From assembly GCA_002405445.1 (NCBI GenBank), contig DHLV01000205.1:4930-14145 (forward strand): a stretch of 9,216 bases of DNA. Direction: 5' to 3'. The notes under the pieces were generated by a model, which saw nothing but the letters and a program-made list of their open reading frames with translations, made no database searches and was not told the DNA's origin. Position 1 is the stretch's first letter, and each line of letters starts with the position of its first letter. Positions 7,189 to 9,216 of this stretch are shown here, one piece after another. Made by a program: the position numbers and the translations under genes. Origin of the DNA: Flammeovirgaceae bacterium UBA4659. Lineage in GTDB: Bacteria; Bacteroidota; Bacteroidia; Cytophagales; Cyclobacteriaceae.

Positions 7189-7392
7189 ATGCTTTGGATC
7201 ATCCAACTGCCGCACCAGTCTGAAACCGAAATCTGGAGTGAAGAAAAATTAACCATGATGCACGAAAAGTGCTTATTCTACGGGGCTACCCCGCATTGGG
7301 TAAAGATCATGCCTGTTGTCAAAAGCTCGGACATTGAAAAGCCTTCTCCAAAGGAGAATACACAATTGATCTCGATTCGGAAAACAGGTTAG
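7189..7392 (+). CDS. Doubtful small ORF, unknown protein
   Basis: A 67-codon reading frame from ATG 7189, beginning MLWIIQLPHQ. An in-frame TTG at 7165 could extend it by 8 residues. I do not recognise any family. The product would be soluble, with two Trp in addition to that at the N-terminus counted as one (Trp3, Trp16, and Trp in HWVKIMPVV), and a Pro/Lys-rich tail; there is no signal peptide or membrane helix. It begins 105 bases after the DUF1801-type gene. Its stop TAG at 7390-7392 overlaps the stop of the HNH gene on the other strand, giving a tail-to-tail arrangement with no space for a terminator. It fills the gap neatly and is not a shadow of a longer gene, which favours real coding, but chance is possible. 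Confidence 0.45.
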   Translation: MLWIIQLPHQSETEIWSEEKLTMMHEKCLFYGATPHWVKIMPVVKSSDIEKPSPKENTQLISIRKTG

Positions 7393-7895
7393 GCAGACTT
7401 TACCTCTAAAAACTCATCCCACTCGTTATGATGGGCACCGGTAATGTCGCGCAAAAACAAAGCGTAGCTTGGTTTGTAGGGCTTCCTTCTTAACTCCATG
7501 CAGGCTTCCTCGGGTGTGCGATCGCCCTTTTTTGCATTGCACTTTTTACAAGCTGTTACCAAATTGACCCAACTATGCTGACCACCGCGCGAACTGGGCA
7601 CTACGTGATCTAAGGTCAAATCTCGTTTGGTGCCACAGTATTGGCACTCTGAGTTATCTCGTTTAAAGATATTTTGGCGGGTAAGGTTGACGCCCTTGTA
7701 GGGAGCATTGACATAGCGATTGAGGCGAATGACTGAGGGCAATGGAAAACTGCGCGTTACCGAGTGGATTCGATGGCCGTTGGCAGTGCGCACCATTTCA
7801 CTTTTATTGAGAAACACCAAAATAAACGCGCGCTCCACTGAGCATACCATCAATGGACTAAAATCCTGATTCAACACAAGTACCCGGCTGTTCAC
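7389..7895 (-). CDS. HNH endonuclease-fold protein
   Basis: A 168-residue protein with a C-terminal HNH (beta-beta-alpha metal) nuclease domain. The zinc-binding cysteine pairs are Cys84/Cys87 (CQYCG) and Cys116/Cys119 (CKKCN). The nuclease residues are Asp96-His97 in LDHVVPSSRGG, Asn111 (WVNLVTACKKC) and Asn120, followed by KKGDRTPEEA. All key positions appear intact. The N-terminal half begins RVLVLNQDFSPL, a pattern I associate with stand-alone chromosomal HNH proteins in Bacteroidota and Cyanobacteria; their role in the cell is unknown to me. There is no sign of an intron, intein, restriction-modification partner or phage gene nearby, so a domesticated function is more likely than a selfish one. 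It lies 40 bases downstream of the NlpC/P60-like gene on the same strand and is probably the last gene of the smpB operon. Confidence 0.9.
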   Translation of the reverse strand: MNSRVLVLNQDFSPLMVCSVERAFILVFLNKSEMVRTANGHRIHSVTRSFPLPSVIRLNRYVNAPYKGVNLTRQNIFKRDNSECQYCGTKRDLTLDHVVPSSRGGQHSWVNLVTACKKCNAKKGDRTPEEACMELRRKPYKPSYALFLRDITGAHHNEWDEFLEVKSA

Positions 7896-7935
7896 GCCTT
7901 TAAGATAAAACCAAAAATTGGTTCACGCAAAAGTC

Positions 7936-8709
7936 CTAAGCATTCCGCACCCTCAAAAAGCACTCGATGGTGCTGGTAGCAACTTTTGAATCTGCATCTT
8001 GCAGTATTCGCCCTTCCAGCAGATCGATTTTCACGCGCCCGTGAACATGCATGACTTTGTCTTTAGCCAACATTAGACCAACAGTTTTCGATTGCTCAGC
8101 ATGGATCACCACCACATCGCCTGCTTGTGGGCTGTTGATGGCAGGAAAGTGCGCCAGCCAATTCATGACGTTTCGCTGCAATGGATAGCCGCCAATGCGA
8201 TAAACACTCTGTATGAGCCCTACGCCATCGATGCCAAAAGGGCTTCGGCCTCCTTCCATTTCGGGTGCATTCAGATACTTCATCGCCATGTTTTTCAAAA
8301 ACTCACCATCCCGTTTCTGCCCGATCGACTTGGCTTCACCATTGAATGCAAATTGCTCTTCCATTTTGAACAGCTCAGATTGCGAAATCGGCACTACACT
8401 GCCCATCACAATAGAGAGGGGGGTTTTCTTATACAAGATGGTTGAACAAACGTCTGTGGTGATCTTGAATTCCGCAGTATTGATTTGTTCAAAATACTCA
8501 GCAGTAATGGCATGGTGCTGTTTCGTTTCAATCCAGCCTGCAGATTGATCAAAATACAATTTGATTTGCAGCCATTTTCTATCCTTGCTGGTGTCCAGCA
8601 CTTCGTAGTGGTCGCCAAAGAGAAGCTGTGTCACTTGCAGCGAAAGGTGGCTCGGGTCTTTTCGAACCGAGACCATTGACAACCGGCAAACTCCATATTG
8701 TGCCTCCAT
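7936..8709 (-). CDS. NlpC/P60 (C40)-like protein with SH3 domains, catalytic Cys and His lost
   Basis: A 257-residue protein with an N-terminal SH3b-like domain (about 5-62, starting YGVCRLSMVSVR), a second SH3-like part (about 65-125), and an NlpC/P60 domain (about 136-253). Active members are cysteine peptidases that cut peptidoglycan stem peptides. Here the expected DCSG reads Asp161-Gly162-Val163-Gly164, so the nucleophile is Gly. The expected HVGI reads Thr209-Val210-Gly211-Leu212, so the base is lost as well; only the third polar position, His221 (MHVHGRVKID), remains. The conserved YLWGG loop reads EMEGG (150-154). The frame is intact, so this looks like a maintained pseudoenzyme, perhaps a peptidoglycan- or protein-binding factor; this is inference. 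There is no signal peptide, as in relatives of this type that I recall. The start lies 2 bases after the smpB stop, indicating tight translational coupling. Confidence 0.88.
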   Translation of the reverse strand: MEAQYGVCRLSMVSVRKDPSHLSLQVTQLLFGDHYEVLDTSKDRKWLQIKLYFDQSAGWIETKQHHAITAEYFEQINTAEFKITTDVCSTILYKKTPLSIVMGSVVPISQSELFKMEEQFAFNGEAKSIGQKRDGEFLKNMAMKYLNAPEMEGGRSPFGIDGVGLIQSVYRIGGYPLQRNVMNWLAHFPAINSPQAGDVVVIHAEQSKTVGLMLAKDKVMHVHGRVKIDLLEGRILQDADSKVATSTIECFLRVRNA

Positions 8710-8711
8710 CT

Positions 8712-9173
8712 TTACCGTAATTTAACCCGAGCCAACTCACGGTTGACGTCACGTTCTTTAATACTTTCGCGCTTATCGTGCAATTTTTTACCACGTGCCA
8801 ACGCAATTTCCAACTTTGCCAGACCTCGCTCATTCACAAAAAGGCGAGTGGGTATCAGCGTAAAGCCCTTTTCTTCAACCTTGCCATCCAACTTACGAAG
8901 TTCCGAACGCTTCATCAACAGCTTTCGTTCACGCGCTGCCTCATGGTTGTAGTGCGTACCCTGCTCGTAGGGTGAAATATGAATGCCCTTCGCAAAGAGT
9001 TCGCCATTGTTGAGGTAACAATACCCATCTTGCAGGTTCACTTTCCCTTCTCGAATAGATTTGATTTCAGTCCCTTTAAGCACAATTCCCGCCACAAACC
9101 TGTCAATCAATTCATATTGAAAGTAAGCCTGCTTATTCTTGATATTGATATCGTTGGAAAAACGTGTCTTCAT
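8712..9173 (-). CDS. smpB: SsrA-binding protein SmpB
   Basis: A 153-residue small basic protein that binds tmRNA and brings it to stalled ribosomes in trans-translation, so that the unfinished protein is tagged for degradation and the ribosome is released. The family is clear throughout: NKQAYFQYELIDRFVAGIVL, LKGTEIKSIREGKVNLQDGY, HISPYEQGTHYNHEAARERKLL, and the C-terminal tail segment KKLHDKRESIKERDVNREL, which in the ribosome occupies the empty mRNA channel. The tail has His at a position where many homologues have Tyr (KKLYDKRE), a mild change. Length is typical. ATG 9173 fits the usual start; the C-rich bases before it show no Shine-Dalgarno site. It is the first gene visible in a minus-strand operon with the NlpC/P60-like and HNH genes. 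The tmRNA gene itself is not in the window. Confidence 0.97.
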   Translation of the reverse strand: MKTRFSNDINIKNKQAYFQYELIDRFVAGIVLKGTEIKSIREGKVNLQDGYCYLNNGELFAKGIHISPYEQGTHYNHEAARERKLLMKRSELRKLDGKVEEKGFTLIPTRLFVNERGLAKLEIALARGKKLHDKRESIKERDVNRELARVKLR

Positions 9174-9216
9174 GATGAGGAGGGGGGCGTAAACATCTGC
9201 TTCTATTTGTCTTTCA

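Noticed and set aside
9175..9190. AGGAGG followed by a G-run on the plus strand, like a strong ribosome binding site.
   Set aside because: No plus-strand start follows in the window; on the minus strand this is just C-rich leader before smpB.

Overview
The window looks like chromosomal DNA from a member of the Bacteroidota, probably a Cytophagales-type bacterium. The evidence is indirect: lipoproteins with Bacteroidota-style signal sequences, no convincing Shine-Dalgarno sites ahead of most starts, a short C40-peptidase-like protein without a signal peptide and a small HNH protein of types I associate with this phylum, and moderate GC content. No mobile element, CRISPR array, rRNA or tRNA gene was seen.

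Region 1 (1-3321, minus strand) holds two tandem amidohydrolase paralogues of the D-aminoacylase type, both predicted lipoproteins. The upstream one (1783-3321) is complete. The downstream one (1-1687) runs off the left edge just short of its expected C-terminus. Their metal-binding positions have diverged from the classical family and from each other.

Region 2 (3322-3602) is the longest stretch without a confident gene (281 bases). It separates the minus-strand pair from a plus-strand cluster and holds a small inverted repeat, a weak promoter candidate and a short unexplained ORF that overlaps the lipoprotein start.

Region 3 (3603-7392, plus strand) encodes an RsmF-type rRNA m5C methyltransferase, a minimal PspC-domain membrane protein, a fucose-permease-like sugar:H+ symporter, a two-helix membrane protein of unknown function, a DUF1801-type protein and a doubtful small ORF. 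The first five genes are closely spaced (7 to 40 bases apart) and could share transcripts, but their functions do not form one obvious pathway.

Region 4 (9173-7389, minus strand) is an apparent operon: smpB (trans-translation), an NlpC/P60-type protein two bases downstream, and an HNH nuclease-fold protein. The NlpC/P60 protein has lost both the catalytic cysteine and the catalytic histidine, so it is probably a pseudoenzyme. This is the most striking observation in the window. The HNH gene meets the plus-strand cluster tail to tail, with overlapping stop codons if the small ORF is real.

Most of the window is ordinary accessory and housekeeping content. I did not find a clear new multi-gene system.
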